From Hirundichthys speculiger (taxonomy: Eukaryota > Chordata > Actinopteri > Beloniformes > Exocoetidae), in the NCBI GenBank assembly GCA_018398805.1, contig JAGFBZ010000011.1:2017536-2081535 (forward strand): a stretch of DNA of 64,000 nucleotides, written 5' to 3'. A model generated the notes under the pieces. It did no database searches. It was given only the letters and a program-made list of their open reading frames with translations, and was not told where the DNA came from. Both the position numbers and the translations under genes were made by a program. Positions 31,976 through 42,809 of the stretch are shown one piece after another (the stretch's first letter is position 1; each line of letters starts with the position of its first letter).

Positions 31976-32184
31976 AATCTTAAATAACTCAGCAGATGGG
32001 GTTAAATTGACCCAGGGGTTGGGTTACTGTAGCCTGGTATGATCACAAACACTGACCCAACTAATAACCCAACAACTGGGTCAGATTAAACAACCCAACA
32101 GCTGTTAAATTAACCCAATGAAAATACCCAACCACTTTAACCCAGTGGTTGGGTTGAGAAAATAACCCAGTGTTTTTTTTAGTG

Positions 32185-32262
32185 TGTAGATGGTCAGAGG
32201 ACTAGATCGTCGGTCAGCATGTTAGTCGGTGCCCTGAAGACATCTACACACACAGGTGGAGG
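32185..32262 (+). repeat. Right part of the split interspersed repeat
   Basis: tagatggtcagaggac ... acatctacacacacaggt matches 7765-7830; it continues the copy that stops at 25856. Confidence 0.75.
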
Positions 32263-32444
32263 TAAACACTGTGATGGCCAGAGAATGGAATTGCAGGTTA
32301 GTATGTAACTCTGGAAACTCTGGCCTGCAAACATACAGAAAAAAAGATAAAAGTTACAGTTACAAGGTGCTCCTAATTAACTATGGATTGAGCTGGAGGA
32401 GAGAGAGGAGAGGAGGAATGGGAAGGAAGGAAGGGAGAGAATTT

Positions 32445-32968
32445 TTTTTACATTTATACATTTTATCATTACTGTATCTATTGACTGTTTTTGTCCTGTT
32501 TTTCTGTCTTTTAATCGTTTAGTTTTTAGCTTCAGTGTTTCCTCATGGGGGCCCTCCACACTGGGAGTTGTGTCGCGTCTGCCCGCTGGGGTGTAGTCTT
32601 GGAGCTCCCTCAGTCCTGGAGGACAGGGCGGCTCTGCACAACGTGTAGATCTGACCCTGGTCTATCTGGGTTGAGGTGGTCTCTGTGACGGCGCCCCCTG
32701 TGTCCGCAGGCTGTGGCGCCTCTCGGTGTGGATGGCCTCTCAAAGGGGGTTTTTCTTCACCTGGATCCTCAGTGCTCTGCCATGTTACTAAACTGTTTAC
32801 TTTGTGCTGTGAGGGTGCGTGTGTGTGCTTTGTGTATGAGCGGGAGAGGGACGGGTTTTTATTTGTTGTGTTCCTGTTTTATGTTTTATTTCATTCTGTG
32901 AATTACTTTGTGTTGCATTTTATAAGTATGAAAAGTGTTATATAAATAAAGTTTGATTGATTGATTGA
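32445..32968 (+). mobile_element. LINE-derived 3' element (L2/Maui-like tail), longer copy
   Basis: Shares ttatacattttatcatta, cctccacactgggagttgtg, aggctgtggcgcctctcggt and atgagcgggagagggacggg with 39715-40114, and both end in tataaataaagtttgatt. This copy keeps about 100 bp (about 32575-32660) missing from the other. Confidence 0.75.
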
Positions 32969-33062
32969 GAAGAGAGGTGGAGACACTGCTCAGCAGATCA
33001 TGTTGGCATCCCCCTGCAGCATAGCTATGACGAGGCTGTGGTTAAGATGAGCCTACTCTAGT

Positions 33063-33203
33063 CCATCCATCCATCCATCCATCCATCCATTATCTATGCC
33101 CGCTCCTCTGCAGGGTCACGAGGATCTGCTGGAGCCCATCCCAGCTCTCTTCAGGAGAAAGGCAGGGGTGCACCCTGAACAGGTCGCCAGTCCATCACAG
33201 GCC
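33063..33203 (+). repeat. Teleost repeat, 5' part with (CATC)n
   Basis: (CATC)n followed by tatgcccgctcctctgcagg and caggtcgccagtccatcac; truncated after that block. Confidence 0.8.
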
Positions 33204-33285
33204 TACTCTAGCCTTAGCTCCTATAACTATAACTATAGCTATAAGCCCTTACACACTATTATTTAGACTAACTGTAAAATTCAAT

Positions 33286-33485
33286 TCAAAATTTCATGGG
33301 AGGCCAATGGAGGGAGGCTAACACAGGAGAGACGTGATCTCGGTTACGGATTCCTGTCAACACCCTCGCTGCTGCATTCTGGATCAGTTGGAGGCTATTC
33401 ATCGAGCTTTTCGGACATCCTGCTAACAACGCATTACAATAATCCAGTCTAGAACTGACAAACACGTGGATTAATTTTTCCGTGG
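33286..33485 (-). pseudogene. L2-type LINE ORF2 C-terminal fragment
   Basis: The minus strand reads SSRLDYCNALLAGCPKSSMN, LQLIQNAAARVLTGIRNRD and SPVLASLHWPP, the usual end of L2/CR1-clade ORF2. 5' and 3' truncated. Confidence 0.75.
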
Positions 33486-33487
33486 GT

Positions 33488-33735
33488 TTCATCCGGGTAC
33501 TCCAGTTTCCTCCCACAGTCCAAAGACATGCATGTCAGGTTGATTGGTGGTGCTAAATTGACCGTAGTAGTGATTGTGAGTGTGCATGGTTGATTGTCTA
33601 CATGTGGCCCTGCAATGGACTGGCGACCTGTCCAGGGTGTACCCCTGCCTTTCACCTAGAGTCAGCTGGGATAGGCTCCAGCAGATCCCCGTGACCCTGC
33701 ATAGGATTAAGCGGGCATAGATAATGGATGTATGG
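33488..33735 (-). repeat. Teleost repeat copy, reverse orientation
   Basis: Contains tcccacagtccaaagacatg, ctggcgacctgtccagggtg and gggcatagataatggatg. It ends directly before the conserved 3' flank of gene C, so it truncated that flank. Confidence 0.85.
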
Positions 33736-34512
33736 ATATAAAAAGTGCTGAATCACTTCCTCTTTTTCACATATGTGGATTTGATGGTTCCAAAAAGTGA
33801 TAGAATTATTAAATAATTCATGGAGCAGGGAAAATTGAACCTTTCAGAGTCTTTAAATTCATCATTAATTCATTTATACTGCTGTTGTAAATGTTGTGAA
33901 CTAGAGGATAAAAACTAATAGACCAAGCAGCACATGCAGCATACCCAGCCTGAGGGAGCATGCATTACTGGTGGTTGTTAAAGTGGTGGCTGGTTGTGCT
34001 GATGTGGTTGTTGTTGTTGTTGAAGTGATAGAGAAAGTTGTTGTTGTGGTAGCTGTAGCAGTGGGGGAAGAGGTTGCAGATGGGGTTTGTGCACCAAGTG
34101 TAGTGGAATTAACACTTGTTTCAGTTGGAGAAACAGTAGCTGCCACAGTTGCAGCAGTAGATGTGGTTTGAGAAGCAGGGTTAGTTGTTGCAGCAATTGC
34201 TTTGGTTGGAGAAACATTAGAACCAGAAGTTACTGCAGCACCTGTTGGAAGTGCGGCAGCATTAATTGTGGTGGTAGCAGCTGTGGCTTGTGCAGCAGTA
34301 GTTGTAGTCAGTGAAGGAGTAGTTGTGGTTGTAGCAGAAGATGTTGTGGTTGGAGGAGAAATTGTTGTGGTTGCTGCAGCAGTAGTTATGGGTGACTGAG
34401 AAGTTATGAGTGGAGCAGAGGTTGTTGTGGCAGGTGTATAAGTAGTTGTGACTTGAGCAGATGTTGTGATTGGTGCAGCAGTTGTTGTTGGAGCAGAGGT
34501 TGTGGTGGAAGG

Positions 34513-35377
34513 CAGTGTTTCTGCTAGAAAAAATTGGCACCGGACAATGTGACCGGCAGGTTTTCAATTTACCGGACAAATGTTTGAAATTCCGGTCACA
34601 TAGGCTATATGAATTTACTGAGGTTAAAAATAAATCATATGCAGTAGTACGATATCAATGCAAGTCATTTAATAGTGTTTTTATTGAAAAACAGGCTATT
34701 TCAAATAAAATAAGTCCCGTCAATTGACTCACGAGCGTAACTTAAAAAAATAAATAAATAAATATGCTTGCGCTTTTCTGACTCCACTGCGCTGTTTTAA
34801 TGCGGTTCTGCAGAGAGAAACCTCTCTCTGCTGGCGCACTGGAGACAGGGATCAGCAGGCTATCTGGGCCAGTTGAGCCCACTCGGAGTAGATTTCACTG
34901 AAATCCCGGATGAGAACTTCACAGGACGTTGAGAAGTTCAAGCTTCCATAACCACAGAGCGCTGTCATGACGGAGATGGCGTCTCTGCGCGCACCTGTGG
35001 CATCAATGAGTGGAGCTGTGGCTGGAGCCGACTCGTCCTCACACACTACTCATTAGTAAAAGAAAGGACATGTTTTTTCATAAAATCCATCCATCCATCC
35101 ATCCATCCATTAGCTTCCGCTTATCCGAAGTCGGGTCGTGGGGGCAGCGGCTTCAGCAGAGACCTCCCTCCCCCCGGCCGCTTCCACCAGCTCCTCTGGG
35201 AGAATCCCGAGGCGTTTTTCATAAAATGATGTGGAAATAACCCATTTTATTACAACTGAAATTGTGCTTGGGAGGAGTATTTTCACCGGACATTTTGACC
35301 GGAGAGATTATAAAATCCCGGACTTCCGCATATTTTACCGGACAAAGTCCGGCAATTACCGGACAACGGAAACCCTG
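34513..35377. mobile_element. hAT element inserted in gene C
   Basis: Ends cagtgtttctgctag and the complement of cagggtttccgttgtccgg are flanked by the 8-bp direct repeat GTGGAAGG (34505-34512 and 35378-35385). Repeated ccggacaa motifs lie near both ends. 865 bp, including a nested retroposon at 35087-35214. A 64-codon minus-strand frame (35046-34852) may be a transposase remnant but shows no recognised motif. Confidence 0.9.
35087..35214 (-). mobile_element. Rex3/RTE-like retroposon nested in the hAT element
   Basis: It lies in reverse orientation, with the 3' (GATG)n tail appearing as (CATC)n at 35087-35110. A perfect 13-bp target duplication TTTTTCATAAAAT flanks it (35074-35086, 35215-35227). 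The interior gcttccgcttatccgaagtc ... gggagaatcccgaggcg is a very common fish 3' end. It gives the order of events: gene C, then hAT, then this insertion. Confidence 0.85.
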
Positions 35378-36011
35378 GTGGAAGGTACAGCAGTCATGGT
35401 TGTTACTGTTGCTGACCCAGTGGGTGTAGTTGAAGCAATGGTACTTGTGATTGGTGCAGATGTACTTGTGGTAGAAACATCAATTGTGGTTGGAGAAGAA
35501 GTTGTGGTTTGTGCAGCAGGAGTTGTAGTTGGTGAAGTAGTAGTTGTGGTTTGAGCAGACATAGTTATAGTTGGCACAGTTGTGGTTGGAATAGCAGTTG
35601 TTGTTATGGTTGGAGAAGAAGTTGTTGTGGTTGGAGCATTAATAGTTGTAGTTGGTGCAGCAGTAGTTGTGGTTGATGCAGCAGTTGATGCTGTTGGTGC
35701 AGTAGTGGTTGTGGTTGCAACTGCAATTGTGGTTGGAGAAGAGGTCGTTGTAGTTGGTGAAGAAGTAGTCATGGTTGGTCCATTAGTAGTTGTAGTTGGT
35801 GCAGAAGTACTTGTGAGTAGTGCAGTAGTAGTGGTGGATGGTGCAGCAGTAGTTGTGGATGGAGCAGTAGTAGCTGCGGTTGGTGCAGTAGTGGTTGTGG
35901 TTGGAACTGGAGTCGTGGTTGGAGAAGAGGTCGTTGTAGTTGGTGAAGAAGTAGTCATGGTTGGTGCATTAGTAGTTGTAGTTGGTGCAGAAGTACTTGT
36001 GAGTAGTGCAG

Positions 36012-36333
36012 TAGGCCATTCCCCTCAAAGACCGTCATGGCCTACATCACAGTCACTTCTGTTTTTAAACAGGTCAGATCATCAAATAGAGCTCCGTGGC
36101 TCTGGTGTCAAGCTGGAAAAGGTTGTTTGCGGGAATTTATTTCCGATATGTCTGAAACTGTTGGTGGTCGAGGAGGGACAGGAACATTAATTGTTTGCGA
36201 TCTTTAAATGAGATGTACACTAAATATGTGTTCGTGACAAGTGCTGATGTTAAAAGTGCTTGAACAACAAATGGTATTGCATTTTAGTTCACATGGCATC
36301 AGAACACAAATTTTTAATCATAGCCCAGCCCTA

Positions 36334-36335
<2 letters not shown>
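36012..36335. other. Unassigned sequence beside the gene C breakpoint
   Basis: The breakpoint starts with ggccattcccctcaaagacc, and the segment ends agcccagccctaa, which might be a hAT end. No gene recognised. Confidence 0.3.
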
Positions 36336-36419
<84 letters not shown>

Positions 36420-36440
36420 ATATATATATATAAAGTCTTT
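36336..36440. repeat. (AT)n microsatellite
   Basis: About 35 AT units with a short CA interruption near 36411. Confidence 0.95.
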
Positions 36441-37905
36441 GAAAAAATTATTCTGGCCAGGAATAATCATCTTGTTGATTCTTCCAATAATCAATTTAGA
36501 TTCAAACCTAAATTAGGCACTGATATGTGTATATACGCTCTAAAGGAAATCATAAAAAATTACAAAAGAAAAAACTCATCTGTTCTTACTTGTTTTTAGA
36601 TGCCTCTAAGGCCTTTGATCGAGTAAATCATAATAAATTATTTCATAAATTGGATCAAGCAGGTGTGCCTAAGTTCATTGTCAGAATTCTGTCTTTTTGG
36701 TATTCACAGCAGACCATGCAGGTTAAATAGGAAAATTGTGTATCGACCCCCTTTCATGTATGTAATTGTGTCAGACAAGGGAGCATTTTATCCCCAGTTC
36801 TGTTTAATTTTTATATGAATGATCTGTCAAAACAGTTGAATATGTGTAGAACTGGTTGTATGGTGGGCAGTGCTGTGGTGAACCATCTAATGTACGCTGA
36901 TGATTTGGTGGTCTTTAGTCCGAGTTCAGCAGGTCTCCAGCATCTTCTTAATATTTGCATCGAACCTGGGGCGACAGAGCCTTCTCCATAGCCGCTCCCT
37001 CCCTCTGGAACTCACTCCCCAAACACATCAGAGCCTGCACCAACCTATCAACCAGTCACTCATCAAAACCCATCTTTTTATAACTGCTTTTAATGTGTAA
37101 CTAATGTCACATTTTTATATGATGTCTTTGTTTCATTTGCTTGTTTTATTTGTCTTTGTTTGTTTTTAAGCTCTGTAAAGCGTCTTTGAGTTTTTTGAAA
37201 AGCGCTTTAGAAATAAAATGTATTATTATTATTATTATTATTTTGCTCTGTTTATGGGGTTCAACATGACATCAAATATAATGCTACAAAAAGTGTCTTA
37301 ATGATCTGTAGAACGAAGGAACACAAATGTATAACCTTTCCTGACTTTAGCTAGGCAGGTGATGTTCTACGTGTCTCTGATAAGGTTAAATATCTTGGCC
37401 ATTGGATTACTGATCAGCTCACAGATGATGAGGACATTTACCGACAGCATCGCATGCTGTATGTGCAAGAAAATATTTTATTAGGGAAATTTGGTTCATG
37501 TAGTGATTCTGTGAAGGTGACTTTATTCAAAGCCTATTGTACTCCCTTGTACACCACTCATCTTTGGTCTCGTTATAGAAAAACAAGCCTTCAGAGCCTT
37601 CAAATGGCATATAATGATGCCCTAAGAACACTTTTAAAAAGACCGTGATGGACTAGTGCCAGTGAAATGTTTGTGGCAGCACGAGTGAACTCTTTACAGT
37701 CTGCCCTGAGAGGTCTTATGTATAAATTTATTGGCAGACTAAATGACTCTAAGAATGAAATCATCTTGCTGCTATCAAATATTATGTTTAGTGCTATACG
37801 CTACCAGTCTGAGCTCTGGAGACACTAGTACAGTTGTCTTTTAAATTAATGTTGCTGTGTTTTTATGTTTTTATGTGTGCTTTTTGGACCTTGAGTCTGT
37901 AATAA
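36440..37905 (+). mobile_element. LINE reverse-transcriptase fragment, clade uncertain
   Basis: RT pieces are readable in changing frames: SSNNQFRFKPKLGTDMCIYA, DASKAFDRVNHNKLFHKL (A motif, after a missing T near 36595), VRQGSILSPVLFNFYMND (B motif), MYADDLVVFSPS (catalytic YADD), then KYLGHWITDQLTDDEDIYRQ and WSRYRKTSLQSLQMAYNDAL. It ends with taataaagttt and an (ATCT)n tail. The endonuclease part is absent and an L2-type insertion splits it after YADD. Confidence 0.8.
36957..37235 (+). mobile_element. L2-type LINE 3' end nested in the RT fragment
   Basis: The plus strand reads FSSIAAPSLWNSLPKHIRAC, the last residues of L2 ORF2, then a short 3' UTR ending gcgctttagaaataaaatg and (ATT)n. The outer LINE resumes right after it. 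Confidence 0.8.
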
Positions 37906-37908
37906 AGT

Positions 37909-37990
<82 letters not shown>

Positions 37991-38003
37991 GTCTATCTAT
38001 CTT
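37906..38003. repeat. (ATCT)n microsatellite / LINE tail
   Basis: About 24 ATCT units directly after the aataaagttt of the LINE; it probably grew from the LINE tail. Confidence 0.95.
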
Positions 38004-38275
38004 GCTTGCTTGAGAACATTTTAATTCAAATCTGATGAGCGCTAACTTGTGTCATTACATGTTCACACTTTTAGATGGTGACTCAACTATTTTAGTCATT
38101 GCTTTTAGTTTTTGGAGTAGTTTTTTTTTGTTGTTGTTGTTTTACCGTTAGTTTTAATAGTCAGCATCTAAAGCATTTTGGCATGTGTTTTTTGTTTGTT
38201 CTTGGTATATTTTGATCAATTTCATAATACACCCTAAGTAATGTAAGCAGTGTTATGCATGCACACTTTTGCACC

Positions 38276-38470
38276 AGTCCTTAATTATTTGCCACACCTG
38301 CTGTTTTTAAAATAACATAACTGTCACGGTATATTTTTATCTTAACGGGAGGGTATAGAGAATCAGTCGTCATGTGTCTTTTATGTTAAGAAGGTTGCAT
38401 GTGGCACTCACACCTTTTTTACGCATGTAAATTCTTTCAGCCTGACTAGAAACACAGGTGTGTCCCTTAA
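38276..38470. repeat. Inverted copy of the family upstream module
   Basis: Its reverse complement carries ctagtcagg.tgaaagaattt, gtgtgagtgccac and aacagcaggtgtggcaa, as at 24350-24500 in direct orientation. It implies an inversion or an inverted duplication of a gene unit. Confidence 0.55.
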
Positions 38471-38479
38471 AAGGAACAA

Positions 38480-39100
38480 GAAAGACTGCATTCTGAGATT
38501 ATGTATTTTAGATTAGGATTCATTCATAGTCTTACATCAGCTATTTCTATGGTAAATTCTCTGTATTTTTAAGACCTGTATTACTGAACAAAAATGATTG
38601 TCTTCCTGCTGATGGACACAGAAAGAGCAGGGGATATTTAACATCTGCTCAAAAATGTCTATCAAATATTGATATTAATTAATATCAAATATTTGGTCTC
38701 ATGTGATGAAAGCTGACAAAGTGAAGTTAACTTCATACAGTTCTGACTGAAAGAACCTTTTGTTTAAATATAAACCACAAAACAAGCAGGTAAAATCAAC
38801 ATCACAAGCACAAAATGTATGAAAACATTTATCTGCACAGATGGAATCAACAGTTTATCATCAGTTTAATCCCCTCAAAACCAAGATGTCCTTTAAAACA
38901 TTTTCTCTCTCTTCACTCTCACTCTCACCTAAAAAAAATGTAGACATTCCTTCTTGAAGGGTTTTCTGCAAACATTAAGGGCCCAATCTTCCGCCAAACC
39001 TTCTAAAGCCGCTATTAAGGGATAGCGGGTAGCGGGAGAGGCGTTCCCCAGCAAAGAACGCATTCTTCCACCTCCTTAAAACAGCGATCTTACCTGCGCT
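38480..39100. other. No gene recognised
   Basis: AT-rich sequence with no coding signal. The last 130 bp (about 38975-39100, ttccgccaaaccttctaaag ... ttacctgcgc) may be an older repeat into which the Harbinger element inserted. Confidence 0.4.
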
Positions 39101-39102
39101 AA

Positions 39103-39613
39103 AGGCTGATTTATACTCAGACGTCAGGTTGTCTGCGTCACCTACGCAGACAACGCAGAGGTGCCCCCCCACCCTACGCAGAGACTCCCGTGCACCTCTC
39201 CACAAAAGTAACTCGATGCAGACACTACGCAGAGAGGGGGAGGAGAGAGGAACGAAAGGAGGCCTCTGATTGGTCAATTCTACATCCGCCTAGAAAAGAG
39301 CACGTCATTGAAGAAATGAGGAAGTACCCACATCTGTACGATTCTCGTTCTCCACACTACAAAGACAGCACATATTCTAGTAATTCATGGAGGGAGATAG
39401 TGATGAATGTGGGTCTGGATACGGCCAAGACAGTGAGGAAGTGGAAAAACACAAGAGATAAGTTTAGTAAGTTTAGCTCGTTCGTGATTGTTGCTCTCGC
39501 GTTGTGGCGTTGAATAACATAGCGGAGACCACGCTAGTATAAATCAAAAGTGTCTGCAACATCTCCGCGACAAGCTGACGGCGACACATTGACGCGAGAG
39601 TATACACGGCCCT
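39103..39613. mobile_element. PIF/Harbinger element with MADF domain relic
   Basis: Inverted ends (aggctgatttatactc and gagtatacacggccct) are flanked by TAA (39100-39102, 39614-39616), the 3-bp target of Harbinger elements. The plus strand encodes a MADF piece, the usual second protein of these elements. 511 bp, so internally deleted. Confidence 0.75.
39313..39471 (+). pseudogene. MADF (Myb/SANT-like) domain of Harbinger accessory protein
   Basis: Reads EEMRKYPHLYDSRSPHYKDS then NSWREIVMNVG and VRKWKNTRDKFSK, the three-helix MADF pattern with its conserved Trp residues. In autonomous elements this protein brings the transposase to the ends. No transposase is present here. Confidence 0.75.
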
Positions 39614-39714
39614 TAACTGCTATATTATGCATAGGAGTGGTTAGGGCATTCCACCTGTTAAATTCTATTTGAAAAAAAAGAAACTATAGTTTTTACATCT
39701 CCAATTTTTCATGT

Positions 39715-40114
39715 TTTTATACATTTTATCATTACGGTATCTATTGTCTGTTTTTATCCTGTTTTAGTCTTCTAATCGTTTAGTTTTAGTTTTTGTTTAG
39801 TAGTTGTTTCCTCATGGGGACCCTCCACACTGGGAGTTGTGTCTGGGAGATCCTACCCTGGTCTATCTGGGTTGAGGTGGTCTCTGTGACGGCGCCCCCT
39901 GTGGTTGCAGGCTGTGGCGCCTCTCGGTGTGGAGGGCCTCCCATGGGTGGTTTTTCCTCACCTGGATCCTCAGTGCCCTGCCATGTTACTAAACTGTTTA
40001 CTTTGTGCTGTGAGGGTACGTTTGTGTGCTTTGTGTATGAGCGGGAGAGGGACGGGTTTTTATTTGTTGTGTTGCATTTTATATGAAAAGTGCTATATAA
40101 ATAAAGTTTGATTT
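39715..40114 (+). mobile_element. LINE-derived 3' element (L2/Maui-like tail), shorter copy
   Basis: Second copy of the element at 32445-32968, with an internal deletion, ending gtgctatataaataaagttt. Confidence 0.75.
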
Positions 40115-40144
40115 GATCTGAACTGTGATTCTAAATCTAATGAG

Positions 40145-40340
40145 TTGAAACACATTTTATATATTGCACATGTGACCACAGACACTGGGTGCATTTCCTT
40201 TTTTTTCTTTTTCCAATGTCCCTATTTACACATTCGGCTTCTCTTTTGTCAAAGAATCAGAAGAATTTGTCAACACACCTTAAAACACACTTTTTCTGAG
40301 ACCATCGGCAAGTGTTGGTATAAGACAAGTTATGAAAACA
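40145..40340 (-). promoter_or_regulatory. Orphan promoter of a lost family member
   Basis: Paralogous to 22500-22690: TATA-like aatatataaaatg (minus strand, about 40155-40170), cactgggtgc, ttctcttttgt and acaccttaaaacacac in the same order. On the left, where the signal-peptide exon should follow, the sequence is a LINE tail instead. No LU exon remains. Confidence 0.55.
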
Positions 40341-40499
40341 ACAAAAATATTGGCGTTCTTACATGCATCACCTCTTAAACTTGCTTTTCAAATATTGAAC
40401 ATACTCTATTGAGTGATTATTTCAGTATTGATGTCTTTTAAACACACCTTACAATGGAAATACTTTGTAGCTGGACTGTAGTTGTAGGAAGGAACAGTT

Positions 40500-40524
40500 C
40501 AAAACATATATACATATATAAAGC

Positions 40525-40558
<34 letters not shown>

Positions 40559-40560
40559 AC
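40500..40560. repeat. AT/TG microsatellite
   Basis: tatatacatatataaagcatatatatatatatatgtgtgtgtgtgtg type simple sequence. Confidence 0.9.
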
Positions 40561-40573
40561 CAATAGATTATGC

Positions 40574-41116
40574 ATTGTTACCTCTGCCAAGGAGGTTATG
40601 TTTTTGCCTGCGTTTATCTGTTTGTTTGTTTGTTTGTTTGTTTGTCTGTCTGTGTGTGTTCATGATAACTCAAAAAGTTATGGATGGATTTTGATGAAAT
40701 TTTCTGGAGTTGTCGGAAATGTGATGTTAGATCCCCCAGGTGTGGTTCAGCCTCTGACTAGCAGTCTGTCACCGGGACCAGCTCTCCATCTTTTCGGGTC
40801 AGATGTTGCGGTCTAGGGGGGTTCACCTCGCTAGATTTCCTTAAATTTATTTAAGCTGGTGTCGGGGAAGATTCACCTAGCCTCATTGCATATTATTAAT
40901 CCAAATGCTGACCCTGCTCCCGCCAATAATATATCGGGATATTGGGGTGATCCCACTCGGCATCTTTTCACCCCTGGATCTCTTGACAGTGAAAAGGAAA
41001 AACTGATTTCATTTTGGGTGTGATCTGGAAGAAATCCTGGATTCTGGATCACTTCCAAATTTTCGATAATTGTTGCGCTTGGCGGAGGTCTGCGCTATCT
41101 GAGTGCTTTTCTAGTT
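40574..41116 (+). repeat. Widespread interspersed repeat (tctgccaaggaggttatgtt family)
   Basis: Begins acctctgccaaggaggttat, includes a (GTTT)n run and atggattttgatgaaatttt, and ends ggcggaggtctgcgc..ctgagtgcttttctagtt. Ends cctctgccaagg and the inverse of cttggcggagg are partly inverted. Common across marine animals; class not assigned. Confidence 0.7.
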
Positions 41117-41119
41117 TAA

Positions 41120-42590
41120 ACTATGTATACATTTTTTATTTATTTATCATGAACAATTTACTTCAATTAGATTTTAATTTGAGCCACTAAATGTGATTCT
41201 ACAAGTTTGCTTTCTCTGTCTGCACATAGACATTGGAAACTGAATGTTTTCATTAAGTTTTTTAATTTACATTTCAATTTTTTTGCTAACTGGTCTCGTC
41301 TCATCTCCCAAAGACAAAAGTGGTGCAGACATGACAAAGGAAGCCTTTTATCAAAAAAGATTAGTTTGAAGTACATTGAATTATATGAACCCTTCCTGAA
41401 AACATTGATTTGTACTTTGTGAATCAGGTCTGGAAAGTCTACAGATTTTACCATGGAAACACCTGATGGACAACTTCAAAGGAATCAGGATCTGTCTTCT
41501 ATGTAATCTATGAGTCATGAAACACAAACTTCTTTAGTTTTCAAGAGGTTCAGTTACCATTTATACAGAGAGAATTTACGTATGAAACGGCTGTGGGTGT
41601 GACACACAACCTCGTTCATAAAAGGCATAATTTAGAGCTCATTGTCTACAACCTGTCAGTCATGAAGACAAAAGTATACTGAATCAATTTCCTCAATTTA
41701 ACAACAGAGGTGTGGCACAGAGAAGAAATAACACAGAACTGGTTCAAAAGTATACATGGGATTAACACAGCTTGAATTCTTTTAAGGATGTAATTAGAGG
41801 TAAGAAAAACAGAGAAATGGAGTTCACACATCTGTAAGGGAGGTTCTCAGTGCTGGATCATAGCTAACCACCTAAAATAAATAAAAAGTCCCCTGATAAG
41901 AATGCTTCTCGAAACACCTCATGGTGACATTTTGACTGCAAATGATCTTCTTTACATGCAAACAGTGATGTTTTTAACTTTAGACATAACTTATCGCTGT
42001 CAATCAGTCTGAAATTATAAATCTCAAATGTTTCAGTGATTTTACTGCATTTTGATGTGTAGAATAAATGTATTTTCTTCTAAATGTACAATATTTAAAC
42101 ATCAGCTATTAAGTGTAAAATCAAATTCAAATGAAGACTGTCATGCACTCAAACACAGCAGCAGAGTAAATACAGTTTCTTAAGTGGAAATGACAGACGT
42201 GCTGCTGCAGCAGTGGGTACCTGAGCACCATCACTGAGTTACCGGTTTTGCAACATTCCAGATTCAAAGGATTTGAAGAAACACAAGTTCAACAAGTTCT
42301 GAGATAATGTGATTAATTTCATGCCTTATGCCGTTTCCGAAATGAAACCAAAACAATTTCAGTAAATGCCATAATCACTGATTTTTACATAAACTGTGAA
42401 CTTAAAAGTATCTGCTTTTGGAGCCACTTAAAACATAAGTGACTGTTTTGGCCAGAACCCTTGGAGACTCATTGGTATTTTTTTTTTTTTTTAACTAAAT
42501 AGCTGAAACTGATTTGGCTTTATAATGACACTGTGATATATTGTTACAAATACTTTTTTTATGGCAACACTGAGCAGCTCTCTTCATTGC
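41120..42590. other. Spacer with family upstream module at 41580-41730
   Basis: 41580-41730 shares ctgtgggtgtgacacacaac and acagaggtgtggcacaga with the module at 24390-24500 in the same orientation. The rest shows no gene. Confidence 0.45.
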
Positions 42591-42594
42591 AGCT

Positions 42595-42807
42595 GGTTTA
42601 ATGGGGTGAAGTTAGATGTCTTCACAGGTCCACCTTCATGGAGCCGAACCCTAATGGACCCGTAAAAATTCGACCCAAAACCAACCCGACCCAAGCTATT
42701 ATCATAAGTCCGGGTTCTGAACCCGGACATACCCGCAATATTTGGACCCGGAACCGACCCGAGCCGAGTCTTTAGTTCCGACCACGAACCAAACCGAGAT
42801 ACCCGAA
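42595..42807. repeat. Possible DNA-transposon fragment rich in acccgaccc
   Basis: Repeated cgaaccc, aacccgaccc and gaaccgacccg motifs are typical of subterminal repeats of a decayed element, cut by the pogo-type MITE at 42810. Confidence 0.35.
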
Positions 42808-42809
42808 TA

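Larger units (their letters stand above)
25857..32184. mobile_element. CACTA/EnSpm-like DNA transposon, 6.3 kb, with nested insertions
   Basis: The left end cactagaaaacattgggtta and the complement of the right end cactaaaaaaaacactgggtta are inverted. Both ends carry about 200-300 bp of scattered aaccca/tgggtt motifs in both directions (25870-26110, 31370-31420, 31985-32170), the subterminal repeat pattern of CACTA elements. The element splits a repeat whose unbroken form lies at 7432-7832. A clear 3-bp target duplication is not visible, so the superfamily is probable, not proven. Confidence 0.65.
33901..36011 (-). pseudogene. Gene C: stalk and GPI exon only, interrupted by a hAT element
   Basis: The minus strand is open in one Thr/Ala/Pro-rich frame from 36011 to 35386. 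The frame resumes after the hAT element at 34512 and runs to the stop at 33901-33903, ending SNACSLRLGMLHVLLGLLVF, the GPI-type tail shared with genes B and D. Removing the element and one 8-bp duplication rejoins the frame exactly (..TAVPST then TTSAPTTT). The stalk is older and more varied than gene B's ([20 protein letters not shown]). Upstream it stops abruptly at 36011 beside unrelated sequence, and no LU exon or signal peptide is present, so the gene lost its 5' part. Confidence 0.8.

Noticed and set aside
34852..35046. 64-codon minus-strand frame as a host gene
   Set aside because: It lies wholly inside the hAT element in gene C and shows no recognised domain or splice context.
35010..35240. 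76-codon plus-strand frame as a small gene
   Set aside because: It crosses the target duplication and the (CATC)n of a nested retroposon, so it is a junction artefact.
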